DNA of 9,728 bases. It comes from Candidatus Gottesmanbacteria bacterium (GTDB taxonomy: Bacteria > Patescibacteriota > Microgenomatia > UBA10105 > UBA927). The position numbers were made by a program, and so were the translations under genes. Location: contig JAPLWC010000051.1 of the NCBI GenBank assembly GCA_026396845.1, positions 1-9,728 on the forward strand, read 5' to 3'. Below are positions 1 through 6,182 of the stretch, piece by piece (the stretch's first letter is position 1; each line of letters starts with the position of its first letter). Below the pieces are notes generated by a model. That model made no database searches. It was not told the origin of the DNA and saw nothing but the letters and a program-made list of their open reading frames with translations.

Positions 1-201
1 ATAGGCGATTGGGCCCAAGAGGACGAGAAACCAGAGGAGTCCGTAGCCGTATTTGGCGCCGGTGACGGCGTAGGTCGTAATGCCTCCGGCGTCGTTATCG
101 GCCACCATGACAATGATGCCGGGTCCTGCGATCATCGCGAAGATCTTTATAAACTTTGTGACGCGGCGCAGGTAATAGTATGCTTTCGACCAAATGCTCA
201 T
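1..201 (-). CDS. NRAMP-family divalent metal transporter, N-terminal part (cut by window edge)
   Basis: An open frame runs from an ATG at 201 to the left edge, giving 67 residues. A basic N-terminus (residues 1-20) is followed by the first NRAMP helix: GPG at 26-28, then the broken metal-binding segment at 35-41 (DNDAGGI), then TTYAVTGAKYGYGLLW and a second hydrophobic helix. This pattern is typical of NRAMP-type proton-coupled Mn/Fe transporters and their relatives, which act in the inner membrane. Classical members have DPGN at the metal site. Here Pro is Ala and the Asn ligand is Gly, which is closer to NRAMP-related proteins that carry DPSG-like motifs, so the transported ion is uncertain. 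No Shine-Dalgarno is visible before the ATG. It lies downstream of the sigma gene on the same strand, with a terminator between them. Confidence 0.75.
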   Translation of the reverse strand, partial: MSIWSKAYYYLRRVTKFIKIFAMIAGPGIIVMVADNDAGGITTYAVTGAKYGYGLLWFLVLLGPIAY

Positions 202-230
202 AAGAGAAATAAATTCTGGTCTTTTAACCC

Positions 231-268
231 AAAAAATCAACCCATTCGGCATGCTCAGGGTTGATCTT
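231..268 (-). terminator. Rho-independent terminator after the sigma gene
   Basis: On the minus strand, an 8-bp perfect stem (ATCAACCC at 265-258 reversed, GGGTTGAT at 243-236) encloses a 14-base loop. It is followed directly by a run of T (plus-strand A at 231-236). The outer bases AAG/TTT can lengthen the stem to about 11 pairs. It sits about 65 bases after the sigma-factor stop codon and 30 bases before the NRAMP start. It most simply ends the sigma transcript. The same structure would also lie in the leader of any NRAMP transcript started upstream of it. Confidence 0.65.
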
Positions 269-285
269 CCCGTTCGCCCTTTCAT

Positions 286-313
286 GCTATACCTTTCGTT
301 TTTTGAGTGTCAA
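286..313 (-). promoter_or_regulatory. Candidate sigma-70 promoter upstream of the NRAMP gene
   Basis: The minus strand reads TTGACA (313-308), a 16-base spacer, then TATAGC (291-286). The -35 is perfect and the -10 matches 4 of 6. Predicted transcription would start near 279 and cross the terminator hairpin before reaching the NRAMP ATG. Either this is an attenuated leader or the match is fortuitous. Confidence 0.3.
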
Positions 314-329
314 GGGGGGAAAACGGCGA

Positions 330-1340
330 TCAGCGGTCCCCGTCTTTATTCAGATAATCACGGAGCATCCGGCGTACGTCCGGAAGGCGAAGACGGGAGA
401 GCGCCTGTGCTTCAATTTGCCTGACCCGTTCCCGCGTAATACCCAATTTGTCTCCGGTTTCTTGCAGGGTATGAGCATAGTTACTATTGAGGCCGTAGCG
501 CAGTTTTATAATTAAGGCTTCCCGTGGGGGAAGACGGCTCAACACAAACGCCACATGTTCTTCTAGAATATTTTGTGTTGATTGTGTATCGGGAGACGGT
601 TTCGGGTCGGCAATAAAATCGCCCAGTTCCGTGTTTTCATTTTCATCCGTTGGCTGTTGCAGGGAGAGAATTGGTCTGTTTTTTTCCATATAAAACTCGA
701 CTTTATTTGGTGTCATATTCGGAATTTCTGCGGCAATCTCCGCAGACGTCGGCTCCCTGCCTAATTCTTGGGTGAGTCGTTTCCCGATGCCCATAATTTT
801 CCGTGTCAGATCGACGGCATGGAACGGCGTACGGATCGCGCTTCCCTGTTCGGCAATTGCGCGCAAGATCGCCTGGCGGATCCACCAAGTGGTATAGGTG
901 GAAAACTTTTTTCCGCGTTCTACATCGTATTTTTTTGTCCCGCGCATCAACCCAATATTTCCTTCTTGGATTAGATCCAGGAACGGCACGCCCCGGCCCT
1001 GATATTTTTTAGCGACACTCACGACCAGCCGGCGGTTTTTTATGATAAGTTCTTCTTCGGCAGCAAACCCCGCATCACTTTGTTGTCTCAAATCGGCTAT
1101 TGTTTTCGGCGACATCCGGGTTCCCTGTGCGGCGAGTTTTTGACGGGCACTTTTTCCTGCATCCATACGGGTAGCCAACTCTATTTCTTGTTCACTAGTG
1201 AGGAGGGGAATTTTATACAGGCCGCGTATATAATTTCCAACCGGATCATTAACATCAAAGCCGCTGGCGGCCGGCCCGGTTTCGACCGGCCGGAATACGG
1301 ATTTTTTATGATGAATTGGTTGTCTTTCTGCGCGCGTCAT
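330..1340 (-). CDS. RNA polymerase sigma factor, sigma-70 family (RpoD/SigA-like)
   Basis: 336 residues. Directs RNA polymerase to -10/-35 promoters. Region 1.2 is visible at about 31-61 (DPVGNYIRGLYKIPLLT...). Region 2 is at about 95-165, with NRRLVVSVAKKYQGRGVPFLDLIQEGNIGLMR and the FSTYTTWWIRQAI core. Region 3 is at about 166-235, with the LGREPTSAEIA helix. Region 4 is at about 262-330, ending in the helix-turn-helix TLQETGDKLGITRERVRQIEAQAL. Region 1.1 and the non-conserved domain of large RpoDs are absent, so it has the compact SigA form. The region 4.2 -35 contacts (R303, E304, R307) are intact. Positions matching E. coli sigma-70 Y425, T440 and E458 are K144, L159 and D177. The ATG at 1340 is preceded by a good promoter but no Shine-Dalgarno. 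It is probably the primary sigma factor, but an alternative group 2 factor cannot be excluded. Confidence 0.93.
   Translation of the reverse strand: MTRAERQPIHHKKSVFRPVETGPAASGFDVNDPVGNYIRGLYKIPLLTSEQEIELATRMDAGKSARQKLAAQGTRMSPKTIADLRQQSDAGFAAEEELIIKNRRLVVSVAKKYQGRGVPFLDLIQEGNIGLMRGTKKYDVERGKKFSTYTTWWIRQAILRAIAEQGSAIRTPFHAVDLTRKIMGIGKRLTQELGREPTSAEIAAEIPNMTPNKVEFYMEKNRPILSLQQPTDENENTELGDFIADPKPSPDTQSTQNILEEHVAFVLSRLPPREALIIKLRYGLNSNYAHTLQETGDKLGITRERVRQIEAQALSRLRLPDVRRMLRDYLNKDGDR
1271..1293. other. GC-rich hairpin within the 5' part of the sigma gene
   Basis: CCGGCCCGGT (1271-1280), loop TTCG (1281-1284) and ACCGGCCGG (1285-1293) form about 9 GC-rich pairs with one bulged C. In the sigma mRNA the structure lies about 47 bases after the start codon, over codons 16-23. 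It may be only a by-product of coding for V-E-T-G-P-A-A. Confidence 0.4.
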
Positions 1341-1361
1341 AGGATATGAGTGAGAATATGT

Positions 1362-1390
1362 ATTATAGGGTATTTATAGATCGGACACAA
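1362..1390 (-). promoter_or_regulatory. Sigma-70 promoter of the sigma-factor gene
   Basis: The minus strand reads TTGTGT (1390-1385), a 17-base spacer, then a perfect TATAAT (1367-1362). The predicted start near 1355 leaves a leader of about 14 bases before the ATG at 1340, too short for a normal structured 5' UTR. A primary sigma factor would recognise this promoter, so autoregulation is possible. Confidence 0.65.
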
Positions 1391-1405
1391 GGAGGATTGT
1401 GGTTA

Positions 1406-1434
1406 TTGCAAACAGACGGTATTTTTGGTATAGC
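1406..1434 (+). promoter_or_regulatory. Candidate promoter for the 1449 ORF
   Basis: TTGCAA (1406-1411), a 17-base spacer and TATAGC (1429-1434), each matching the consensus at 4 of 6. Transcription would begin near 1441, a few bases before the ATG at 1449. It supports the ORF as a real short gene, but only modestly. Confidence 0.35.
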
Positions 1435-1448
1435 ATAGCTGCCCATCT

Positions 1449-1784
1449 ATGCGATCAGAATGTCGAGTATACTCCGGCCCCGAGGTGTCATATAGAATTT
1501 TTCCTCCGGCTCTGCTGCGTTCCGAACAACATATGCTCGTGTTTGTCTACAGTGATACAGTATTCAATCGTCTGAAGGCGTGGTGGACAACCCATCAGCT
1601 GAAAGAACACGGTAATATAGCCTATCAGGTTATTGCAACACCCTGCATTGATCACAGAGGCGACGGGCTTTATACAACAATTAAGCAGGTAGTTTCGCTT
1701 AATGTTGGTCGAGCAGACGTATCCGTGCGTTTAGAGAAAGGATATTCGCGGATGAAGGATATAGAATGGGGCGAACAACCCTAA
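1449..1784 (+). CDS. Small protein of unknown function
   Basis: 111 residues from the ATG at 1449, or 83 residues if the internal ATG at 1533 (M29) is used. Residues 29-100 have the alternating hydrophobic pattern of a small alpha/beta protein (MLVFVYSDTVFNRLKAWW..., YQVIATPCIDHRGDGLYTTIKQVVSLNV). No known family is recognised. It lies in the 491-base gap between two minus-strand genes and is the only substantial open frame there. A putative -35/-10 pair sits just upstream and no Shine-Dalgarno precedes either start. A weak stem after the stop (about 1785-1801, CGGT/ACCG) followed by a T-rich stretch might end transcription. The first 28 residues look less protein-like, so the M29 start is a real alternative. 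Confidence 0.5.
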   Translation: MRSECRVYSGPEVSYRIFPPALLRSEQHMLVFVYSDTVFNRLKAWWTTHQLKEHGNIAYQVIATPCIDHRGDGLYTTIKQVVSLNVGRADVSVRLEKGYSRMKDIEWGEQP

Positions 1785-1831
1785 GCCGGTTCGTTACCGC
1801 TCTTGACCTTTTGTTTGGATAGAGCTTACTC

Positions 1832-2896
1832 TTATTCCCAATACGGTTCACCGGCCTCTAAATGATATGACGGGGTTCCGAGGACATGGATCAAGTCGCG
1901 AAGGGAAATTTCATGCGTTTTGAGCGTTGCTTGCAGGTGGTACGTAACCATTTCAGGGGGCAATTTCCATAGTTGTATCATCGTTTCCGAATAATTCCAG
2001 AGAGGGTCAGATAACACTTCCTCAAGATCCTCAAGATTGCGCACGAGGTGTGGTTCAATCGGCTGCTCGCCTTTGATATACGAAAAAGGAATTATGACAT
2101 TATCATCCCGGGTAAAAACCATGTCATGTTGCTCGACTTGCCGATTTCTGAAAAAATGGTGCGCGTGAGTCAACGTGATGATTTCGCGGGCATAATGCAA
2201 TGACGGTGGTGTAATGTGAGGACTGTCCGGCGTATATTTTTCGGTTGTTGCGGGATCAGAAGAATAAAATCTCGCATGATATTTTTCCCATGGGCGTACG
2301 GGCTCACCCGTTCCCGATGAGGGAAGTTCATAATCAGGATTTCCGTCACCGGTCCCAGAGATGAGATAGTGTCGCAGCAAATATGACAATTGATCAGAGG
2401 GTTGACCATACTGATCGTATCCTTTAAAAGCCTCAAAGAGCCTCTTGCCTATGATTGCCGGCGTGAGTGTTTCAGCTGGCGGCAGTTGGTCGATAAGTCT
2501 CAGTTTCGGTGATGGGGGTATCGGTGGACGTGCGCGGTCTTGTATTTCGGAAACGAGCGGCGGTGTGGAATCTTTCCGTTTAAGAAGAATAAAGCTTCCA
2601 GGATTGCCATTCTCATCTATTTCCGGCTTACAACCATGTATGGCAGTGACGTAATATCCCGGTTTAAATATATCGGCTAATTCTTGAGCCTCTTGAAATG
2701 ACAATTTCGTTTGATGGACATGAAGTGTGTGTTGCAGTTCTTCATATCCGCGAAATTCCAAATATGCAGCTGAATGTTCCGGTATTTGATACTCTTGATG
2801 TGGTATGCGGTGCGCCCGCGGACCCGAGACCCGCTGGTTCAACCGTTCCTCAATTCTGCTTCTTCCAAATTCTCTTTCTGCTCCATATCCTGCCAT
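1832..2896 (-). CDS. Hypothetical soluble protein, two regions joined by a Pro-rich linker
   Basis: 354 residues with no signal peptide or membrane segment, so probably cytoplasmic. An Arg/Glu-rich N-terminus (1-38) leads into a compact region at about 40-108 (AYLEFRGYEELQHTLHVHQTKL..., ending in SFILLKRKD). A proline-rich stretch follows (about 112-145), then a larger region (about 146-354) rich in His, Tyr and Trp. It ends in predicted helices (LEDLEEVLSDPLWNYSETM; EISLRDLIHVLG). No catalytic motif or known family could be assigned. A strong promoter with a perfect TTGACA ends 8 bases before the ATG, so the mRNA should be leaderless or nearly so. It is divergent from the TPR-lepA operon, whose promoter is about 60 bp away. 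Confidence 0.85.
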   Translation of the reverse strand: MAGYGAEREFGRSRIEERLNQRVSGPRAHRIPHQEYQIPEHSAAYLEFRGYEELQHTLHVHQTKLSFQEAQELADIFKPGYYVTAIHGCKPEIDENGNPGSFILLKRKDSTPPLVSEIQDRARPPIPPSPKLRLIDQLPPAETLTPAIIGKRLFEAFKGYDQYGQPSDQLSYLLRHYLISGTGDGNPDYELPSSGTGEPVRPWEKYHARFYSSDPATTEKYTPDSPHITPPSLHYAREIITLTHAHHFFRNRQVEQHDMVFTRDDNVIIPFSYIKGEQPIEPHLVRNLEDLEEVLSDPLWNYSETMIQLWKLPPEMVTYHLQATLKTHEISLRDLIHVLGTPSYHLEAGEPYWE

Positions 2897-2904
2897 ATTG
2901 GGGA

Positions 2905-2934
2905 ATAATACGCCCTCTTCGTTTTCTTTGTCAA
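2905..2934 (-). promoter_or_regulatory. Strong sigma-70 promoter, near-leaderless, for the 2896 gene
   Basis: The minus strand reads TTGACA (2934-2929), an 18-base spacer, then TATTAT (2910-2905). Only 8 bases separate the -10 from the ATG at 2896, so transcription should start at or within 1-2 bases of the start codon. Confidence 0.75.
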
Positions 2935-2960
2935 ATTATTGCAGGAAAAGTCAGTACGGG

Positions 2961-2969
2961 TGATATACT
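2961..2969 (+). promoter_or_regulatory. Extended -10 promoter of the TPR-lepA operon
   Basis: TGA-TATACT (2961-2969) is a TGn extended -10. TTGCAG at 2939-2944 is a weak -35 at an over-long 19-base spacing. Exactly 6 bases after the -10 comes an ATG (2976), the spacing seen at other genes in this window. That ATG is one base out of frame with the membrane-protein ORF that follows. Confidence 0.6.
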
Positions 2970-3054
2970 ACTCGTATGAAATCGTACCGCGTATCTTTTT
3001 GGTCTTGTCCCGTGGCCATACCGGCTGCTCAATATCCTGTTTCATGCCGGAAAT

Positions 3055-4320
3055 GTGATCCTTGTGTGGCTGATTGTCCGTAAACACGCGCGTACCCTCG
3101 TAGCCTTTGTCGCCGGTCTTTTGTTTGCCATCCACCCGCTTGCCGTTGAGTCGGTGACCTGGATTGCAGGCGGTGTGGTCTATTCATATGCCGCGTTTTT
3201 TTTCCTACTATCCCTGTATTGGTATAGAAATGTTTCCCTTGTTGGTCGGATCCTATCCCTTCTTTCTTTTATACTGGCGCTGGGTATGTCGGATAAAGCG
3301 CTGCCGCTGTTCATCATATTCGGCCTCTATGAATGGATGTTTGGTGATTTGAAGAAACACTGGAAGCAGTGGGTACCGTATATAGTGGTTACCATACCGT
3401 TTGTTCTTTTTTATACTACCCGAATCGGTTCCCGCATATCAGGAGTAGAAGACATAACGAATCAACAAATTTCAGGGTTATATAATCCGCTCCTTCAACT
3501 GCCTTTTGCAATCAGCTGGTATGCCCAACTTTTCGTGTGGCCGAAACATCTTACGCTCTATCATGTCGGATTGTTTCATTCCTGGACAGAGGTGGTGATC
3601 CGCATGGTGGCAACGGGCGTGTATCTGGGGGTAACCCTCGTTGGTCTGGTGCGGAAAAAATCATGGGGATTTTGGCTCGCATGGGTCGTTCTTACGCTCG
3701 GAGTTACCCTGCTTCCGATACATATTGCGTGGATTGTTGCAGAACGGTATGTGTATCTAGGGTTCATTGGCTTCTGTGTTGTTTCTGGAATGCTTTATGA
3801 TAGAATTGTATCTTCGAAGAAATGGGGCGTAGCAGTCATTGGGATGTGCGTTGGTATCATCGCCGTCATTGCACTGTGTACCCGGACGATGCTTCGGGGT
3901 AGCGAGTGGAGAAGTCAGGATAGTTTATGGGTGGCGACACTTCGGGAATCTCCGGAAGAACCCAAGAGCTGGAATAATATGGGAGATGTGTACGCCAGAC
4001 ACGGGGAGTATGACAAAAGTATTGAAGCTCTTACGCAGGCCATCAAAATCAATCCTCAGTACGCCGACGCCTATCACAATATCGGCAATACATATATACA
4101 GATGAAAAAATATGATGAGGCCATGCCGTATTTAAAAAAATCACTGTCGATGAACCCGAATATGTGGCAGTCGTATCAGGATTTAGCGGTTATTGCAGCC
4201 GAAAAAAAGGACTATCAGCAGGCGCTGGAGTACATCGAAAAGGCACTGAAGATTAATCCCACTGATGCCCTCTTGCAGCAGAATGCGCAGACATTGCAGC
4301 GCGCTATACGTGAACAATAA
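3055..4320 (+). CDS. Polytopic membrane protein with C-terminal TPRs (TMTC/GT-C-like), N-terminally truncated
   Basis: 421 residues from a GTG start at 3055, but the same frame is open back to 2980 and clearly encodes more of the family: (N)RTAYLFGLVPWPYRLLNILFHAGN. About ten hydrophobic segments occupy residues 1-277, with the family-typical LLFAIHPLAVESVTWIAG (22-39) and AERYVYLGF (229-237). Three TPRs follow at about 303-404 (WNNMGDVYARHGEYDKSIEA..., YHNIGNTYIQMKKYDEAM..., YQDLAVIAAEKKDYQQAL...). Related TMTC-like GT-C glycosyltransferases carry about 80 more N-terminal residues, with TM1 and the acidic catalytic loop. Here that part is replaced by a promoter and a neighbouring gene. An in-frame stop at 2977-2979 blocks extension. 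A better ATG at 2976 is off by one base. It may be a degenerated enzyme or a non-catalytic TPR scaffold. It is co-transcribed with lepA (2-base gap). Confidence 0.8.
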   Translation: MILVWLIVRKHARTLVAFVAGLLFAIHPLAVESVTWIAGGVVYSYAAFFFLLSLYWYRNVSLVGRILSLLSFILALGMSDKALPLFIIFGLYEWMFGDLKKHWKQWVPYIVVTIPFVLFYTTRIGSRISGVEDITNQQISGLYNPLLQLPFAISWYAQLFVWPKHLTLYHVGLFHSWTEVVIRMVATGVYLGVTLVGLVRKKSWGFWLAWVVLTLGVTLLPIHIAWIVAERYVYLGFIGFCVVSGMLYDRIVSSKKWGVAVIGMCVGIIAVIALCTRTMLRGSEWRSQDSLWVATLRESPEEPKSWNNMGDVYARHGEYDKSIEALTQAIKINPQYADAYHNIGNTYIQMKKYDEAMPYLKKSLSMNPNMWQSYQDLAVIAAEKKDYQQALEYIEKALKINPTDALLQQNAQTLQRAIREQ

Positions 4321-4322
4321 GT

Positions 4323-6119
4323 ATGGATCAATCTCACATCCGAAATTTCGCAATCGTGGCGCACATAGATCATGGCAAGTCGACACTTGCCGACCGTTTG
4401 TTGGAAATGACGGGGACAGTAGCCCACCGCGATATGAAGGCGCAGATTCTGGACAGCAATCCGATTGAACGGGAACGGGGGATTACCATTAAACTTGCGC
4501 CTGTTCGGATGCATTATAAAGATTATATTCTGAATCTGATAGATACTCCCGGCCATGTCGATTTTGGCTATGAAGTGTCGCGGTCACTCGCTGCTTGCGA
4601 AGGGGCCATTTTGGTTGTTGATGCCACCCAGGGCGTGCAGGCGCAGACACTCGCGAATCTTCACCAGGCCCGTCAGCATCGCCTGACTATTATTCCGCTC
4701 ATCAATAAAATCGATATGCCGACGGCCAACAGAGAAGTTACGCGTGACGAGTTACGGGTTATCGGGTTTAAAGATGAAGAAATAATTGAAATTTCGGCCA
4801 AAACCGGCGAAAATGTTGCAGCAGTTTTGGAAGCCATTGTCGAAAGGATTCCGCCCCCTCGGGGAAACTCCTCGGGGCAAGCGCGCGCGTTAATCTTCTC
4901 GTCACAGTATGATGCACATAAAGGCGTCGTGGTGTTTGTGAGAATCGTCGACGGCGAAATTCCATTTTTGTCGTCCACTCGACTCATGTTTATGGCTTCC
5001 GGTGCGTCAGTAACTCCTATAGAACTGTGGTATTTTATTCCTCAGATGCACGCAATCGGCACGGGTGAAAAATTATCTGCCGGAGAAGTAGGATATATCG
5101 CCACAGGTTTGAAAGACGTGAGATTTGCAAAAGTTGGTGACACCGTCACCATCCCGAGCGAACGAAGTGAGTCGAGGGACGCCCTTCCCGGCTACAAAGA
5201 ACCCAAGCCCATGGTGTTTTTACGTTTGTTTCCCATAAATAGCGAAGAGTTTTCCTACGCCCGGGAAACGATGGAAAAATTGCGGCTCTCCGACAGTGCA
5301 TTTACGTTCCGGCCGATTTCATCGGCGGCCCTTGGGAACGGCTTTCACTGCGGATTTTTGGGACTTCTTCACGCGGAAATCGTGCAGGAGCGGTTATCCC
5401 GCGAATTTGATCTCAACATGATCGCAACTGCCCCGAGTGTAGAATATCATCTGAAAAAAACATCAGGGCAAGAAATGTCTATCCAATCAGCGGCGGAATT
5501 TCCGGATCCGACCATCATCGAAGAAGTCAGAGAGCCGATTATGCGAGTTACGATTTATACGCCGAAGCGTTTTGTCGGCCCGATTATGCAATTGGCGCAG
5601 GAAAAACGGGGGACATATGTGGACCTTAAATATACAGCTGATCAAGCAGAATTTACCTATTGTATTCCGCTTTCGGACATGATTATTGATTTTTTTGACC
5701 GCCTCAAAAGCATTACCGAGGGCTACGCAAGCCTCGATTACGAGTTTTTCGACTATCAGGCGGTGGATGTTGCCAAAATCGATATTCTCGTGAATAAAGA
5801 AAAAGTCGATGCGCTCTCATTTTTGGTTGTCCGCGACCAGGCGCACACCAGAAGCATCGAAATTACCGACCGGCTGGCAGCCGTCATTCCGCGTCATCAA
5901 TTTGAGGTGCCCATACAGGCCGCAATCGGAGGCAAAGTGGTCGCCCGCTCGGACGTGAAAGCCTTCCGCAAAGACGTGATCGCCAAGCTCTACGGCGGCG
6001 ATAGAACAAGGAAAGACAAGCTTTTGAAAAAGCAGAAAAAAGGCAAGTCGCGTATGAAATTAATCGGTAAAGTACAAATACCCCAATCGGCCTTCTTTGA
6101 GGTGTTAAAACGCGATTAG
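4323..6119 (+). CDS. lepA: Elongation factor 4 (LepA), ribosomal back-translocase GTPase
   Basis: 598 residues, the normal length for EF4. This translational GTPase acts on stalled or mistranslocated ribosomes and in 30S biogenesis. G1 is AHIDHGKST (13-21), G2 RGIT (52-55), G3 DTPGH (74-78), G4 NKID (128-131) and G5 SAK (158-160). Domain II, the EF-G-like domains and the LepA-specific C-terminal domain follow, including SALGNGFHCGFLGLLHAEI and the basic tail GGDRTRKDKLLKKQKKGKSRMK. The common DFSYEVSRSL motif reads DFGYEVSRSL. Between domain II and the ALPGYKEPKP motif there is a short Ser/Arg-rich insertion (SERSESRD) relative to E. coli LepA. The start ATG is two bases after the upstream stop, with no Shine-Dalgarno, so translation is probably coupled to the upstream gene. 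A T-rich stretch follows the stop. Confidence 0.97.
   Translation: MDQSHIRNFAIVAHIDHGKSTLADRLLEMTGTVAHRDMKAQILDSNPIERERGITIKLAPVRMHYKDYILNLIDTPGHVDFGYEVSRSLAACEGAILVVDATQGVQAQTLANLHQARQHRLTIIPLINKIDMPTANREVTRDELRVIGFKDEEIIEISAKTGENVAAVLEAIVERIPPPRGNSSGQARALIFSSQYDAHKGVVVFVRIVDGEIPFLSSTRLMFMASGASVTPIELWYFIPQMHAIGTGEKLSAGEVGYIATGLKDVRFAKVGDTVTIPSERSESRDALPGYKEPKPMVFLRLFPINSEEFSYARETMEKLRLSDSAFTFRPISSAALGNGFHCGFLGLLHAEIVQERLSREFDLNMIATAPSVEYHLKKTSGQEMSIQSAAEFPDPTIIEEVREPIMRVTIYTPKRFVGPIMQLAQEKRGTYVDLKYTADQAEFTYCIPLSDMIIDFFDRLKSITEGYASLDYEFFDYQAVDVAKIDILVNKEKVDALSFLVVRDQAHTRSIEITDRLAAVIPRHQFEVPIQAAIGGKVVARSDVKAFRKDVIAKLYGGDRTRKDKLLKKQKKGKSRMKLIGKVQIPQSAFFEVLKRD
5153..5178. repeat. Possible repeat-derived insertion within lepA
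   Basis: The 26-base segment starts with CCCGAGCGAAC and ends with GTGAGTCGAGGG. It encodes Pro-Ser-Glu-Arg-Ser-Glu-Ser-Arg, placed where E. coli LepA has about three fewer residues. It has terminal CCC/GGG and repeated GAG/CGA words, in the style of dispersed short GC-rich repeats seen in many bacteria. A second copy was not found in this window, so its repeat nature is inferred. Confidence 0.3.
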
Positions 6120-6134
6120 GTTGCATATTTTTTT
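6112..6134 (+). terminator. Weak Rho-independent terminator after lepA
   Basis: A 5-pair stem with two wobble pairs (GCGAT at 6112-6116 with GTTGC at 6120-6124, loop TAG) overlaps the lepA stop codon. It is followed by ATA and seven T (6128-6134). The stem is weak but the U-tract is strong. Confidence 0.35.
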
Positions 6135-6164
6135 GACCTAAGCTCCTTAAGCGACCTACAGTTA

Positions 6165-6173
6165 TGCTATAAT
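6165..6173 (+). promoter_or_regulatory. Extended -10 promoter upstream of the 6183 ORF
   Basis: TGC-TATAAT (6165-6173) combines a perfect -10 with the TGn extension. No convincing -35 lies 16-18 bases upstream (CTTAAG at best). Nine bases separate the -10 from the ATG at 6183, so the leader would be about 3 bases. Confidence 0.6.
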
Positions 6174-6182
6174 GACGACCTT

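Noticed and set aside
703..974. Several open frames inside the sigma gene on both strands, including Arg-rich ones
   Set aside because: They are shadows of the strongly conserved sigma reading frame and have no promoters or protein-like composition.
1390..1575. AAGGAGGA at 1390-1397 followed by a GTG at 1399 and a 58-codon frame
   Set aside because: The purine box is only three bases from the GTG, the translation is low in protein-like pattern, and other genes here do not use Shine-Dalgarno sites. The box lies just upstream of the sigma promoter on the other strand.
2698..2979. Plus-strand 93-codon frame that could supply the missing N-terminus of the membrane TPR protein
   Set aside because: It is mostly antisense to the 1832-2896 gene, has no membrane or DD-loop pattern of the family, and ends in a stop (2977-2979) at the junction.
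6133..6138. TTGACC as the -35 for the TATAAT at 6168
   Set aside because: The spacer is 29 bases, far beyond what sigma-70 promoters allow; the TGn extension better explains this promoter.
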